NCBI GenBank assembly: GCA_017483735.1
Contig: JAFUVF010000042.1
Location: forward strand, 1-64,000
DNA: 64,000 bases
Direction of reading: 5' to 3'
From: Lachnospiraceae bacterium
GTDB taxonomy: Bacteria; Bacillota; Clostridia; Lachnospirales; Lachnospiraceae
In this document: in pieces, positions 9,083 to 18,400 of the stretch
Numbering within the stretch: the stretch's first letter is position 1
Layout of the letters: every line of letters begins with the position of its first letter
Position numbers and translations under genes: made by a program
The notes under the pieces: generated by a model
The model's input: the letters and a program-made list of their open reading frames with translations, nothing else
The model's database searches: none
What the model was told of the DNA's origin: nothing

Positions 9083-10854
9083 ACAAACGTTCCGGAAAGG
9101 GTCTGATACGTGGGGCATTCCTGCGCCTCATGTTTAACAACATATTTATCTTCGTTGCAACCTGCGCCTGTGGCGTCATCGATAATCTTTTCGTAGGGAG
9201 GATACTGGGGCAGGACGCGCTGGCTGCCGTAGGGTTCTTCTCTCCGGTCATGACGGCGGCGGGGCTTTCGTATGTGCTGATCATGGGAGTGCAGGTCCTT
9301 TCCGGGAATTATGTCGGAGAGGGCAAGACCGAACTGGTCAATAAATTGTTTGTCAGCGTCTTTTTCGTACTGCTTGCGGTATTTACCCTGTTCTCAATGA
9401 TATGCATCTTATTTCAGGCACCGCTTGCGGATATCCTTGGAGCCAGGGGTGATGTCGCAGTCCTCTTATGCGATTACATAAAGGGCTATGCTCCGGGCAT
9501 CATTCCCCAGACGCTTGCCGCACTGCTTATGGCGCTGTGTTCCTATAATAATGATCTGAAGCGCTCATATTGTGGTATTGCAGCCATGATCCTCGGAAAT
9601 GTAGCGGGGGATATGTTTTTGGTCGGACCGCTTGGACTTCTTGGCATCGGGATCGCTTCAAGTATCAGCAGCACCGCATCTTTTATGGTTTTGCTGCCCG
9701 GGTTCCTGAAGAAGAATAAGCTTTTTTATTTTGACATATCCCGTGGATCTGATCCCGGACTTGCTGTAAATGCGGCGATCCGAGGTCTTCCAAGCCTGAC
9801 TTTTACAATAGGTGTCATCTTTAAGAATTACTGCTTCAATTATGCGATGAATGGGTACGCAGGAGCCCCTGGCGTAGCTGTTACCGGGATCATGTCAACA
9901 GCATGCGCATTCTTTGGGGCTGTTCCGACTGGCTGTGCAAATGCCTTTTCCGCACTGGCCGGGCTCTATTACGGTGAACAGGACAGGGAGAGTTATCTGG
10001 ACCTGGCAAGAACGGCATTAAAGACCGGCGTTGCCGCCACGACACTATGCACACTTATCGTGATGCTGTTGTCCGGATCCCTGACGGTCTTATTTCTTCC
10101 CGGGGATGCGGCTCTCCATCCCCTTTGCAGGCGTATGTTCCTGCTTGCATTCTCGTTTCTTTTACCCAATGTGATCTATAACATTTTCCTTCAATCCTAC
10201 AGTGCCCAGGGGAAAATGACGTTTATCAACATCATGTCCTTTGCAGAAGTTGCAAGCGTCGGCTTATTTGCCCTGCTCGCGATGAGGTGGCTGGGAACAG
10301 ATGCTGCATGGATCGCCAATGCAGTGATCGATGTCCTTTGTATCTTCGTCCTGATGATCTCCGCCATTGCCGGTAAAAAGACAGTCCGGGTAACGCTTGC
10401 GGCAATGCTTAAGCTCGATGATGAGTTTGGAGCCGATAAAGAGGATGTGATAGAACGATCGATCACTACATTGGATGATGTTGTCAGGGCATCCAGTGAT
10501 GTCGCTGAGTTTTGCAGGGAGAAGAAATATCCCTCGCGTACAGCGTATTATGTAGCTTTAAGCATTGAGGAGATCGCTTCAAACATCTTAAAGTATGGCT
10601 TTCAAAATACGGAAGGGGGTTCTCGAAATGACCGGAGTGCGTATTATACGGATGTCCGCGTGGTTTCAGGGAAAGATTCCCTTACTGTGCGTTTCCGTGA
10701 TAACTGCCGGGAGTTTGACCCGAGAGAGCGGATCAAGCTGTACGTCCCGGAAACGAAAGAATCCCACATAGGGATCCGCATGGTCGCAAAAATCGCAAAA
10801 CAGATCGACTACTATAATAATGCCGGTATAAATACTACGATCGCTACATTTTGA
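9079..10854 (+). CDS. MATE-family transporter fused to RsbW-like ATPase domain
   Basis: This is the complete version (591 residues) of the fusion seen at the start of the window. Residues ~1-440 carry twelve membrane helices of the MATE type with the internal two-fold repeat. Residues ~455-591 form the HATPase_c_2 domain: IEEIASNILKYGF (N-box), FRDNCREFDPRERI (G1-like) and HIGIRMVAKI (G2-like). G1 lacks the usual DxG glycine (DNC), so catalysis may be weak. It overlaps the GT8 gene by 4 bases and is convergent with the NRPS gene, overlapping its end by 11 bases. Export of the cluster product under ATPase-domain control is the working hypothesis. Confidence 0.87.
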   Translation: MNKRSGKGLIRGAFLRLMFNNIFIFVATCACGVIDNLFVGRILGQDALAAVGFFSPVMTAAGLSYVLIMGVQVLSGNYVGEGKTELVNKLFVSVFFVLLAVFTLFSMICILFQAPLADILGARGDVAVLLCDYIKGYAPGIIPQTLAALLMALCSYNNDLKRSYCGIAAMILGNVAGDMFLVGPLGLLGIGIASSISSTASFMVLLPGFLKKNKLFYFDISRGSDPGLAVNAAIRGLPSLTFTIGVIFKNYCFNYAMNGYAGAPGVAVTGIMSTACAFFGAVPTGCANAFSALAGLYYGEQDRESYLDLARTALKTGVAATTLCTLIVMLLSGSLTVLFLPGDAALHPLCRRMFLLAFSFLLPNVIYNIFLQSYSAQGKMTFINIMSFAEVASVGLFALLAMRWLGTDAAWIANAVIDVLCIFVLMISAIAGKKTVRVTLAAMLKLDDEFGADKEDVIERSITTLDDVVRASSDVAEFCREKKYPSRTAYYVALSIEEIASNILKYGFQNTEGGSRNDRSAYYTDVRVVSGKDSLTVRFRDNCREFDPRERIKLYVPETKESHIGIRMVAKIAKQIDYYNNAGINTTIATF

Positions 10855-13800
10855 TCTGCCTGCCGAGAACCATTGCTTCCAGGTTTTCAAAGATCTCCCG
10901 GTGTAATCCTTCCACCTGTGACGCACGGATGCCTTTCTTCTGGCAGCTCAGCTTACAATCAAGCGCACCGTCTTTTTCATCGCTGTCAGAGATGACAGCG
11001 AGAACCACATTATCCGCAGTTTCGGGATATGCATTGTGGAGATCGACATACCTGGGCTCAAAGATGCCTATCCTGGAATCGTTCATATGAACCTGTATGT
11101 TGGATTCAACCCACACTCTTCCGCGGGAGAAGACATCTTCCACCAGATAACTGTACATTGAGTGTGCTATGCCGGAAAGGACCTGCTCCTTGACAGAGAT
11201 CAGCAGCTCGCTGACGGACCCTATAGCATCCATGTGACAACCCACGGGAAGCGTTTTGATGAACATGCCGACTGCGTTCTCTGCTTCCTTCGTCTGACGG
11301 TTATGGAAGGTCCAGAAGGTCAGGATATCCTTTCTTCCAGTATCATGATACATCGCCAGAATGATAGAGGCGATATGCATAACCGAGAGGGAGACGGAAA
11401 GGCGGTCAGCCGCATATCTAAGCTGAAGCTTGCTAAAGCACAGGCGGTGGCTGAACTCGCCGCCTTTTTCATCGCAGGAGGGGCTTTCTTCAAACGGCAT
11501 GACGCACCAGTCATATCTGCCGTATCGGCCTAGCAGATACGCTCTGTCTGCTTCATACTGCCCGGACAACATACGCTTTTCTTCCATGGATAAAAGCGCA
11601 GGGAAGCGGTCGCGTTTCAATCCGACTCCGTGATAGGCATCTACGATGCTCCCTAAGAAAGGACGGAGAGAGAGCCCGTCCGCCAGCAGGTGATGCACAT
11701 CCATGAAGAAGTACAGGTCATTCTTTCCGCGATAGAGCTCCACCCGGCACAGGCTGTGATCCGGCAGAACGTCAAAAGGCCTGATCAGCGTATCCGCAAG
11801 GGCGGCCTCCGTTTCGGGCGTAATATCGAGGACCTCCACATTTGGGATCAGCACCGGATCATATCGTTGGCTTAAGTTGAAGCCGTCATCAAGGGAAAAA
11901 CACATGGCAAATGCGGGATGATGGGCAAGCGCCTTGTTCAGAGCCTCGCAGAAGCGTTCCGGATCCACCGCATTCTTTAGACGCATCAGGAAACGAATGG
12001 AACTGACCGTTGCGCCATGGGGAACCATCTGCTGAACAGCATACAGCTCTCTCTGAACAGGTGTAACCATGTGCGGGCTCAGTAACGCATCCTTTTCAAG
12101 CTGCTCAAAATCCATGACCTGCTGTGCGGCATCCCTCCGCGCCAATTCACTTAATATTTCTGCAGGAGTACGGAAGGTAAAAATGTCTGAATAGGTCAAA
12201 CCCTTAATATCCGCTTCGGACAACAGCTCCATGGCGGACAGGGAATCGCCGGAAAGGTCAAAAAAATCATCCATAAGCCCTACGCTGTGTTCAGGCCGGT
12301 TCAGCACCTTTTCAAATGCCGCACAAAGCTTCACTTCCTGCCCGGATCCGGGCGGGATATAGCCGGCTCCCAGATCATCATCAGAAGGCTCGGGGAGTCT
12401 GCTCCGGTCAAGCTTTCCGTTCGTAGAAACGGGCATTTTTTCAATCCTCATGAGCACATTCGGAACCATGTAATACGGGAGCTTTTCCCTGATGAAGCGT
12501 TTCAGCAGCGACCTGTCGATCACTCCCTCAGAAGTGTAATAACCTGCCAGATACTCGGAGTGAGCCCCCTTTTTCAGCGCGACAGCGGCGCTTTGGATCC
12601 CAGGATATTCTGCCGTCACCGCCTCGATCTCATTCGGCTCGATACGAAACCCATGCAGCTTGATCTGGCTGTCGATCCTGCCGTGGAGCACAATTTCTCC
12701 GGTATCTGTCCATGAGGCAAGATCGCCGGTGTGATACGCGGGGCTGCCTTGATAGGTAAAGAAAGGGCCATCTGGAGCATTTTGGCGGATGTAACCGCGC
12801 GCGACCTGGCTTCCGGAGATGATCAGCTCCCCTTTTTGCCCGACAGGAAGCGTGTTGCCGGATCGGTCCAGGACGTGGTATTGTACGTTGGCTCTCGGAC
12901 TGCCTACTGTGATGACCTCATCGTCGGTAATGACAGATGACGAGCTGATTATGCAGCATTCAGTCGGACCGTAGACATTCATGATAACGCTGTCCTTCCT
13001 CAGCTTGCGTAAGCGGGCATAAAGCTGTTTCGGAAAAGCCTCAGCGCCTATATGGAACAGTCTGAACTGTTTCAGCGCCTCCCTGCTTTCACGAGCAGAA
13101 AGAAGCCCGCAAAGATAGGAAGGAGTGCATGCGATGGCATCGGTGCCTGTCGTAAGCACTATCTCCGCGAACCTGACCGGATCGTGGATCTGCTCGTTCG
13201 TCGCAATGACGACCGTGTTACCATTGCAGAGGGGCACCAATTCTTCCTCAAGCGAAAAATCAAAAGAAAATGGGGCTATGGCAAGGGAAATCCTGCCGGG
13301 ACTGGCAAACTGCATCACATCAATGCTTTTTTCGTTTCGGTGGACGTAATTGGCGATGCTTCTATGCTCGATCAACACCCCTTTTGGCCTTCCTGTTGTC
13401 CCTGAGGTATAGATGCAATATGCCAAATGCGTTTTGGGAACCCGCGGGAGAGAAATCTGCCTGTTCGGCTGATCGCTGTAGATCAGAATATCTTCCACGG
13501 CTAACACCTCATATTCCGTCGGCCTAAGGAACCTTGCTTCCCGGAGCTTTTTTGTGGTAAGCAGCAGCCTGCTTCCGGAATCACTCATGCAATAGTCGAT
13601 GCGTGCGTCGGGATATTCCGGAATAAAGGGCAGAAAGGCGGCACCAGCCTTCAGTACGGCAATCTCTGCCGCATAAGCCATGGCTTCTCTTTCAAATAGG
13701 ACGGAGATAAGCTCATTCATTCCCGATGTTTTTTGGATAAGCACCAGGGCGATCCTGTCAGACAGGGCATCCAATTCACTATAGGTTATAAGCCTGTCGC

Positions 13801-13930
13801 AACTGATCACTGCTGTCTTGTCCGGATGGAGTTGCGCCTGCCTGTGAATCTGCTCATGAACCGGCACGAACGGAAACGGGACCTCAGTTTTATTGAAAGA
13901 CAGAAGCTTTTCAGTATTGGATCGATCCAT
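10844..13930 (-). CDS. Nonribosomal peptide synthetase, A-T-C
   Basis: 1028 residues. Adenylation domain ~20-505: TSGTTGRPKG (~175), FDFS (~223), VYGPTE (~319), YHTGDL (~399), NGKLDR (~504). Carrier domain ~530-600 with Ser563 in DLSGDSL. Condensation domain ~610-1028 with an intact HHLLADG (746-752). There is no thioesterase or reductase, so the last C domain probably releases the product or joins it to an amine carried elsewhere. Hand alignment to GrsA gives a tentative pocket D-F-E-A-F-I-V-I-I-K; Asp235 suggests an alpha-amino acid, the exact residue is unknown. GGAGG lies 6 bases before the ATG. It is transcribed against the rest of the island and needs a phosphopantetheinyl transferase not present in this window. 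Confidence 0.93.
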   Translation of the reverse strand: MDRSNTEKLLSFNKTEVPFPFVPVHEQIHRQAQLHPDKTAVISCDRLITYSELDALSDRIALVLIQKTSGMNELISVLFEREAMAYAAEIAVLKAGAAFLPFIPEYPDARIDYCMSDSGSRLLLTTKKLREARFLRPTEYEVLAVEDILIYSDQPNRQISLPRVPKTHLAYCIYTSGTTGRPKGVLIEHRSIANYVHRNEKSIDVMQFASPGRISLAIAPFSFDFSLEEELVPLCNGNTVVIATNEQIHDPVRFAEIVLTTGTDAIACTPSYLCGLLSARESREALKQFRLFHIGAEAFPKQLYARLRKLRKDSVIMNVYGPTECCIISSSSVITDDEVITVGSPRANVQYHVLDRSGNTLPVGQKGELIISGSQVARGYIRQNAPDGPFFTYQGSPAYHTGDLASWTDTGEIVLHGRIDSQIKLHGFRIEPNEIEAVTAEYPGIQSAAVALKKGAHSEYLAGYYTSEGVIDRSLLKRFIREKLPYYMVPNVLMRIEKMPVSTNGKLDRSRLPEPSDDDLGAGYIPPGSGQEVKLCAAFEKVLNRPEHSVGLMDDFFDLSGDSLSAMELLSEADIKGLTYSDIFTFRTPAEILSELARRDAAQQVMDFEQLEKDALLSPHMVTPVQRELYAVQQMVPHGATVSSIRFLMRLKNAVDPERFCEALNKALAHHPAFAMCFSLDDGFNLSQRYDPVLIPNVEVLDITPETEAALADTLIRPFDVLPDHSLCRVELYRGKNDLYFFMDVHHLLADGLSLRPFLGSIVDAYHGVGLKRDRFPALLSMEEKRMLSGQYEADRAYLLGRYGRYDWCVMPFEESPSCDEKGGEFSHRLCFSKLQLRYAADRLSVSLSVMHIASIILAMYHDTGRKDILTFWTFHNRQTKEAENAVGMFIKTLPVGCHMDAIGSVSELLISVKEQVLSGIAHSMYSYLVEDVFSRGRVWVESNIQVHMNDSRIGIFEPRYVDLHNAYPETADNVVLAVISDSDEKDGALDCKLSCQKKGIRASQVEGLHREIFENLEAMVLGRQIKM

Positions 13931-13969
13931 GGTAAACCTCCATAACCCCGGGAACTATATTTCTATCTG

Positions 13970-13975
13970 ATTATA
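13970..13975 (-). promoter_or_regulatory. Possible -10 element for the NRPS gene
   Basis: TATAAT on the minus strand about 40 bases before the NRPS start. A convincing -35 was not found at the right distance, so this is a weak call. Confidence 0.3.
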
Positions 13976-14016
13976 TCATATTCCATCTTGTTGTTGATCT
14001 ACGTTTTTTCCACTAA

Positions 14017-14163
14017 CACTGGCATTTCTTAATAGAAAACCTTACACGGAAAGCTGCTGAATATGCTCTCAGATTAGAAATACCGCTGGATCTTCCGCCG
14101 TTTCTCAAGGATAAAAATTCTAAAGAAGTCAGAATCCTTTCGGATACCAATTTTCACCTCTAA
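14017..14163 (+). other. Open 48-codon stretch without a start, possible gene relic
   Basis: Between the divergent NRPS and GT2-GH3 genes (a ~500-base gap) one frame is open between two stops and contains a protein-like run including AAEYALRLEIPLDLPPFL. It has no start codon or ribosome site. It may be the end of a decayed gene; I do not recognise the family and it could be chance. Confidence 0.25.
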
Positions 14164-14185
14164 GCTTCCAATCATCCCAGAATGG

Positions 14186-14214
14186 TTGTTTTTTCTCGTC
14201 GGGTATAGTATAAT
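14186..14214 (+). promoter_or_regulatory. Strong promoter of the GT2-GH3 leader
   Basis: TTGTTT (14186-14191) and a consensus TATAAT (14209-14214) are spaced by exactly 17 bases. The predicted RNA start is about 210 bases before the GT2-GH3 ATG, leaving a long leader. Confidence 0.6.
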
Positions 14215-14277
14215 TATTTAGTTATGATGGTACGGCAATGGATTAGAGATAGAGAAATAGAAAAGGACTTGACACCT

Positions 14278-14358
14278 ATGCCTATGCGAAATAGAACTAC
14301 GCTTTTATACATCACAGCACACTGCAAAGCAATAATTCTGCTATATTTAGCTTCATAG
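14278..14358 (+). CDS. Possible 26-residue leader peptide
   Basis: The frame encodes MPMRNRTTLLYITAHCKA followed by IILLYLAS. It lies inside the long leader, with AAAGGA about 10 bases before the ATG, and its stop is 11 bases before the left arm of an intrinsic terminator. Five Leu and three Ile in 26 residues resemble branched-chain leader peptides, but a hydrophobic drug-responsive stalling peptide or chance are also possible. No homologue is known to me. Confidence 0.35.
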   Translation: MPMRNRTTLLYITAHCKAIILLYLAS

Positions 14359-14369
14359 GAAGTTTAAAC

Positions 14370-14413
14370 CGTCGTGCGGGAGAGTTTTATACTCTTTTGC
14401 ATGGCGCTTTTTT
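14370..14413 (+). terminator. Intrinsic terminator inside the GT2-GH3 leader
   Basis: Arms 14370-14384 and 14392-14406 pair over 15 positions (several G-U) around a 7-base loop, followed by C and six T (14408-14413). The gene's GGGAGG site and ATG come directly after. There is no full-length gene between the promoter and this terminator, which makes transcription attenuation likely. Confidence 0.65.
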
Positions 14414-14432
14414 ATAAAGGGAGGAAAAGATT

Positions 14433-17015
14433 ATGTCAGAAAAGCAGTACAAGGTATCGGTTGCGTCTCCGTTTCATAACACTAATCTTGATTTTTTCAG
14501 AAAGTGTATGGATTCGCTTCGTGCTCAGAGCATTGGCTTTAAGAATATCCAATGGGTGATCACGGTTCACAACTCAGAGAAGGAGTATGTGGACGCCGTT
14601 AAGGAGATAGCAGAACAGCATTCCAACATCGAAGTATATGAGCTATACAATGATTACAGGACTGCCTCCAGCCCCAGGAACGAGTGTCTTAAGCACATCC
14701 GCAGCAAGTATGTGTTTTTCCTTGATTCCGATGATTTTCTTTTCCCGGAAGCCCTTGAAAAGCTATATACGGCAATGGAGGAGAATGATGCTGAGGTCGG
14801 CTCCTGCCGTGAGGAATCTATCGAAGGTACAGAAGGGCTCCGATATGTGGATCAGCTCCGACTCAGGTTCCTGTTAGATCAGACGAAACCTCTGATCGTT
14901 CTTCACAGGAATGATCCTGAGATGGCAAATTATCTGGATCCACGTAATCTGACCGTACACAAGATGTATCGGATGAGCCTTCTTAGCGAAAACAATATCA
15001 GCTTCCATGATGAAACGGTCATGGGCGAGGATGTTGTCTTCAATCTCAACTGCGCTAAATACTACAAAACCGTTGTCGTTCTTCCGCAGTACATAGGATA
15101 CGGTTATTTCCTGAATGCGGGTTCCCTGGCGCAGAGCTCTCTGGCGATGAATCCGGAGAAGCTGGGAAGCTATATGAACGACCGGCTGGACTGGATCAGC
15201 ATGGGTGTACAGACCGGTCTGGATGTGTCGAATGTCGCCTGGTCAGGTCTTGCCAGTGTGGCGAAGATTCTGAGTGCTCCGGGACTTCCGGATGAATTCC
15301 GTAAGATGTGGAAGGATAAGTTCATTCCCTATATGGATATGCTTAAACCCTTAAGGCCCAACAAGTTCTATGACGAGCAGAGGACACAGCAGATCATGGG
15401 CTTTGCCCGCATGATCTTTGCAAAAGAGGACAACGGTTCACAGGTGGGAAAAAACTCCGATCTGCTTTGGTCGATCCTTCAGAAGAATGCCGGTACCGAC
15501 ATCGGACGTAACCGGAATTTTGAGACGATCCGTACCTATGAAGCGTACAAGAGCAATGTTCCGCTGACGGAATATGATTTTTACGCACCCCTTATCGAAC
15601 TGACAACCCGCATCGGCGAAACCGACATTTTCTGTGGAGAGCCCCTGATCGGATACTCTCTGAGTTCGGGAACAACTTCGGCTCAGAAACGTATTCCATA
15701 TACGGCGGATCATCTGGTGGCTTATGCCGCCTGTATGAGTGACATCCTGAATGACGGGGAAGCCACCTTTGCCCTGTTAGAGAGCCTGCCGAAGGAAATG
15801 GAATATGTTGATAATACAAGGCTTGACTCCATTATCGGCGCAGCCTTAAGCGTCATACGCATGGAGCTGTCCGAGTGTTCTTATGCCAAGCGCTTCAAGC
15901 AGGGTGTGCTTACAAGCCCCATCGAGCTGTTCTTCCCAAGCGAGACCATAGACCCCCGCTACGCAAGGCTCCTGTTCGCACTTTTGGATCCAGACGTTTC
16001 TCAGATTGTAGCTCCATTCACCTGGACGGTGCTTGATACGCTGCAGTTCCTTGAGAAAAATCATGAACAACTGCTTAAAGACATTGAAAACGGAACCATC
16101 AGTACCGATTCCGGTATTCCCGATACCCTGCGGGAACAGCTTAAATCCAAGCTGATTGCGTCTCCTGAGAGGGCTAAGGAGCTGAGGACGGAATTTGAAA
16201 AGGGCTTTGAGGGTATCATTCCCCGTATCTGGAAAAAATGCAGACGGATTGTTGCCGCAGGTACCGGCGCGTTTGCCATCTACACGCGTAAGCTACGGTT
16301 CTACAGCGGTGAGGTTATCATGAACAATGGCTTCTATGCTGCTTCGGAGGCAGTTATCGGACGCTGTCTGGGTGATGGCTCTGATGAATATGCCCTGATC
16401 ACTGACAATGCCTTCTTTGAGTTCCTGCGCCCCGGAGATCAGGAACCGGTGGATGCAGGGAATATTAAAGAAGGTTCGGAGTATGAGATCATCCTTACCA
16501 ACCTGGCGGGACTGTATCGCTACCGGCTGGGAGATGTGATCCGTGTTCTCCGCAGGGAAAACGGAGTTTTGATCTTTACCTTTGAATACCGTCTGGATAA
16601 CTGCCTGAAAGCGGGCGATGTCACGATCACGGAAAAGATGCTTGAAAAAGCCGTTGAGACATTTGAAACTCAGACGAGGTCGGATATCCGGGATTTCTGC
16701 GCCATGATCGATGAGGATGGAGGCCTGACGGTTTTCGTGGAGCCTTTTGGTGCAGGGCAGCAGCTCCCGGCCTCTGCCAGGAGAGGAGAGCTTATGGAGG
16801 AAGCCCTGTTTGAGCTCTGCTCAGGATACCGTGCTGCGAGGGAACGGGGTGAGATCCCCATGACTAAGGTCAGGCTTCTGGAGCCAGAAACACACCTTCT
16901 GTTTCGTGACCGAAGAATGTTCCTTGAGAAGACTGCGCCGGATCAGATCAAGCCCATTCGCGTACTGGACACGCAGAGAAACAAGGATTTCTTTATGGCT
17001 CTTTCGGAGGAATGA
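14433..17015 (+). CDS. GT2 glycosyltransferase fused to GH3-family acyl-amide synthetase
   Basis: 860 residues with two enzymes. Residues ~5-230 are a family 2 GT-A glycosyltransferase: VSVASPFHNTN start, ASSPRNECL, metal-binding DSDD at 98-101 and a later MGEDVVFN. Residues ~345-860 match the GH3 (plant auxin-responsive) acyl-adenylate family: GYSLSSGTTSAQKRIPYT at ~407-424 binds ATP, and LYRYRLGDVIRVL near 690 is the second hallmark. GH3 enzymes adenylate an acid and couple it to an amino acid through an amide bond. The fusion implies glycosylation and amidation of the same scaffold. GGGAGG precedes the ATG. It is expressed from an attenuated leader and is the last gene of the island. Confidence 0.85.
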   Translation: MSEKQYKVSVASPFHNTNLDFFRKCMDSLRAQSIGFKNIQWVITVHNSEKEYVDAVKEIAEQHSNIEVYELYNDYRTASSPRNECLKHIRSKYVFFLDSDDFLFPEALEKLYTAMEENDAEVGSCREESIEGTEGLRYVDQLRLRFLLDQTKPLIVLHRNDPEMANYLDPRNLTVHKMYRMSLLSENNISFHDETVMGEDVVFNLNCAKYYKTVVVLPQYIGYGYFLNAGSLAQSSLAMNPEKLGSYMNDRLDWISMGVQTGLDVSNVAWSGLASVAKILSAPGLPDEFRKMWKDKFIPYMDMLKPLRPNKFYDEQRTQQIMGFARMIFAKEDNGSQVGKNSDLLWSILQKNAGTDIGRNRNFETIRTYEAYKSNVPLTEYDFYAPLIELTTRIGETDIFCGEPLIGYSLSSGTTSAQKRIPYTADHLVAYAACMSDILNDGEATFALLESLPKEMEYVDNTRLDSIIGAALSVIRMELSECSYAKRFKQGVLTSPIELFFPSETIDPRYARLLFALLDPDVSQIVAPFTWTVLDTLQFLEKNHEQLLKDIENGTISTDSGIPDTLREQLKSKLIASPERAKELRTEFEKGFEGIIPRIWKKCRRIVAAGTGAFAIYTRKLRFYSGEVIMNNGFYAASEAVIGRCLGDGSDEYALITDNAFFEFLRPGDQEPVDAGNIKEGSEYEIILTNLAGLYRYRLGDVIRVLRRENGVLIFTFEYRLDNCLKAGDVTITEKMLEKAVETFETQTRSDIRDFCAMIDEDGGLTVFVEPFGAGQQLPASARRGELMEEALFELCSGYRAARERGEIPMTKVRLLEPETHLLFRDRRMFLEKTAPDQIKPIRVLDTQRNKDFFMALSEE

Positions 17016-17265
17016 TAATACATGGGGCGGATGGCCTGGTGGTCTGTTCTTCCATTTTTTAGGCTGCGAAGTATGAGAAATTAATTGGATATGAATGCTG
17101 TTAAACAATTCATGCGGGGTGTGTCGGGCAAAAGAAAAAATATACCCGTGCGGATGTTGGAATGGTTTTATTATCGCTGCCAACGGTCTTGTGGTATATT
17201 CTTTTCTGTTAGATTGTCTTGCTTGGTCGATGGATTGACTAAGGATTGCCACAGTAGGAGGTTTT

Positions 17266-18000
17266 ATGGCTGAATCAAATGGAATTCCCAAAACAGTAAA
17301 CATGACAACGCAGTGTCCATTCTGCGGAGAAGTGTTTGAATACCCAATGTATCCGGAGATAGTGATTCCGGGAGACCATAAATTAAAAAAGAAGATACTT
17401 AACAAATCCCTGTTCTTTCCGACATGTCCACGCTGTAAGGAGACGAGCAAGCTGAAGCCCAGATGTCTGTATAGGAATGAAACGAAGAAAGAGATGTTTG
17501 TAGTGACTGATGAACAGGGCGATACAGAATTTGAGGTTCTGCTTAAATCAGGTAATATTCATTTCAATGACATCCATACGGATGACGATATTGTGGATTT
17601 TATGAAAGGTATGTACAAGCGCAGGGTTGTCCGCAATGTGGATTCATTTCGGGAGAAGATTCTGCTGTCGGACAACAATTATGATGACAGGATCATAGAA
17701 CTGATGAAGCTGTCTCTTTCGGGGCTTATTGAAAAGGAAAATGGGGAGCCGGTATACCGGATTTTCCTTGAAGATACGGCAGGGAGCAGGATGATGTTCA
17801 CGGCAATACTGGGCAGTCATGCTCCATATGAGTATGTAACGATTGAAACAGCAGCTAATGTGTACAATCAGTACAGGGATAAATACCTTCATAGGCTTGG
17901 GAGACCTGAAGAAGACGAGTACATAGCTACAGACCAGAAATGGGCAAGGAAGTCAGGTCTGTTAAAAGATGAGGATGCAGGGATGATTATCCCGACATAA
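17266..18000 (+). CDS. CpXC zinc-binding domain protein
   Basis: This is a 244-residue soluble protein. The N-terminal part has two Cys pairs, CPFCGE (~13-18) and CPRCKE (~49-54), which is the CpXC layout of a zinc ribbon-like fold. The remainder is helical and does not match a family I know. AGGAGG lies upstream of the ATG. CpXC proteins are common in Clostridia with unknown function. The gene stands directly before the fluoride channel with 20 bases between them, so the two are likely cotranscribed. Confidence 0.75.
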   Translation: MAESNGIPKTVNMTTQCPFCGEVFEYPMYPEIVIPGDHKLKKKILNKSLFFPTCPRCKETSKLKPRCLYRNETKKEMFVVTDEQGDTEFEVLLKSGNIHFNDIHTDDDIVDFMKGMYKRRVVRNVDSFREKILLSDNNYDDRIIELMKLSLSGLIEKENGEPVYRIFLEDTAGSRMMFTAILGSHAPYEYVTIETAANVYNQYRDKYLHRLGRPEEDEYIATDQKWARKSGLLKDEDAGMIIPT

Positions 18001-18020
18001 AGCATTAAGAGGTAGTGAAT

Positions 18021-18392
18021 ATGAATATATTAGCGGTAGGAATCGGCGGATTTGTGGGAGCGGTGCTCCGTTATCTGATCGGACTTGTGCCGATCAAGGA
18101 AGCCACGGTGTTTCCGATAAAGACCTTTATCATCAATATCGTGGGTTGTATTGCAATTGGGATAATAACGGTATTGGCTTCAAAGAACCCGAATATCAAT
18201 CCGAGATGGATTTTGTTTCTGAAGGTTGGAATCTGTGGAGGCTTCACGACATTTTCGACTTTTGCGTTGGAGACCACGGATCTGATGCAGAATGGGCATG
18301 CGGGGATTGCGTTCCTATATGCCGTGATGAGCGTGTTTGTTGGCGTTGCGGTGATCTTCGGAACGGAGATGGCTGGTTTTAAGATTGGGTGA
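18021..18392 (+). CDS. crcB: Fluoride channel CrcB/Fluc
   Basis: A 123-residue four-helix membrane protein. Hallmarks are GGFVGAVLRYLIG at the N-terminus, the pore Asn in FIINIVGCIAIG and GGFTTFSTFALE in helix 3, which supplies the phenylalanines that line the fluoride path. Dual-topology dimers let fluoride leave the cell. The ATG at 18021 is preferred over GTG at 18015 because AGAGG lies at suitable distance. Only one copy is present here, as expected for a homodimeric type. No fluoride riboswitch was found before it. Confidence 0.9.
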   Translation: MNILAVGIGGFVGAVLRYLIGLVPIKEATVFPIKTFIINIVGCIAIGIITVLASKNPNINPRWILFLKVGICGGFTTFSTFALETTDLMQNGHAGIAFLYAVMSVFVGVAVIFGTEMAGFKIG

Positions 18393-18400
18393 GGAAGTTG

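Noticed and set aside
10851-13945. Plus-strand reading frames opposite the NRPS gene (for example 11162-11533, 12287-12715 and 13052-13405)
   Set aside because: They lack ribosome sites and known motifs and are shadows of the strongly supported minus-strand NRPS.
14215-14369. T-box or c-di-GMP riboswitch in the GT2-GH3 leader
   Set aside because: No T-box core sequence and only a loose CACTGCAAAGC similarity to the GEMM class were found, so no named class is supported.
18001-18020. Fluoride riboswitch before crcB
   Set aside because: Only 20 bases separate crcB from the CpXC gene and the 250 bases before that gene show no convincing match to the conserved riboswitch core.
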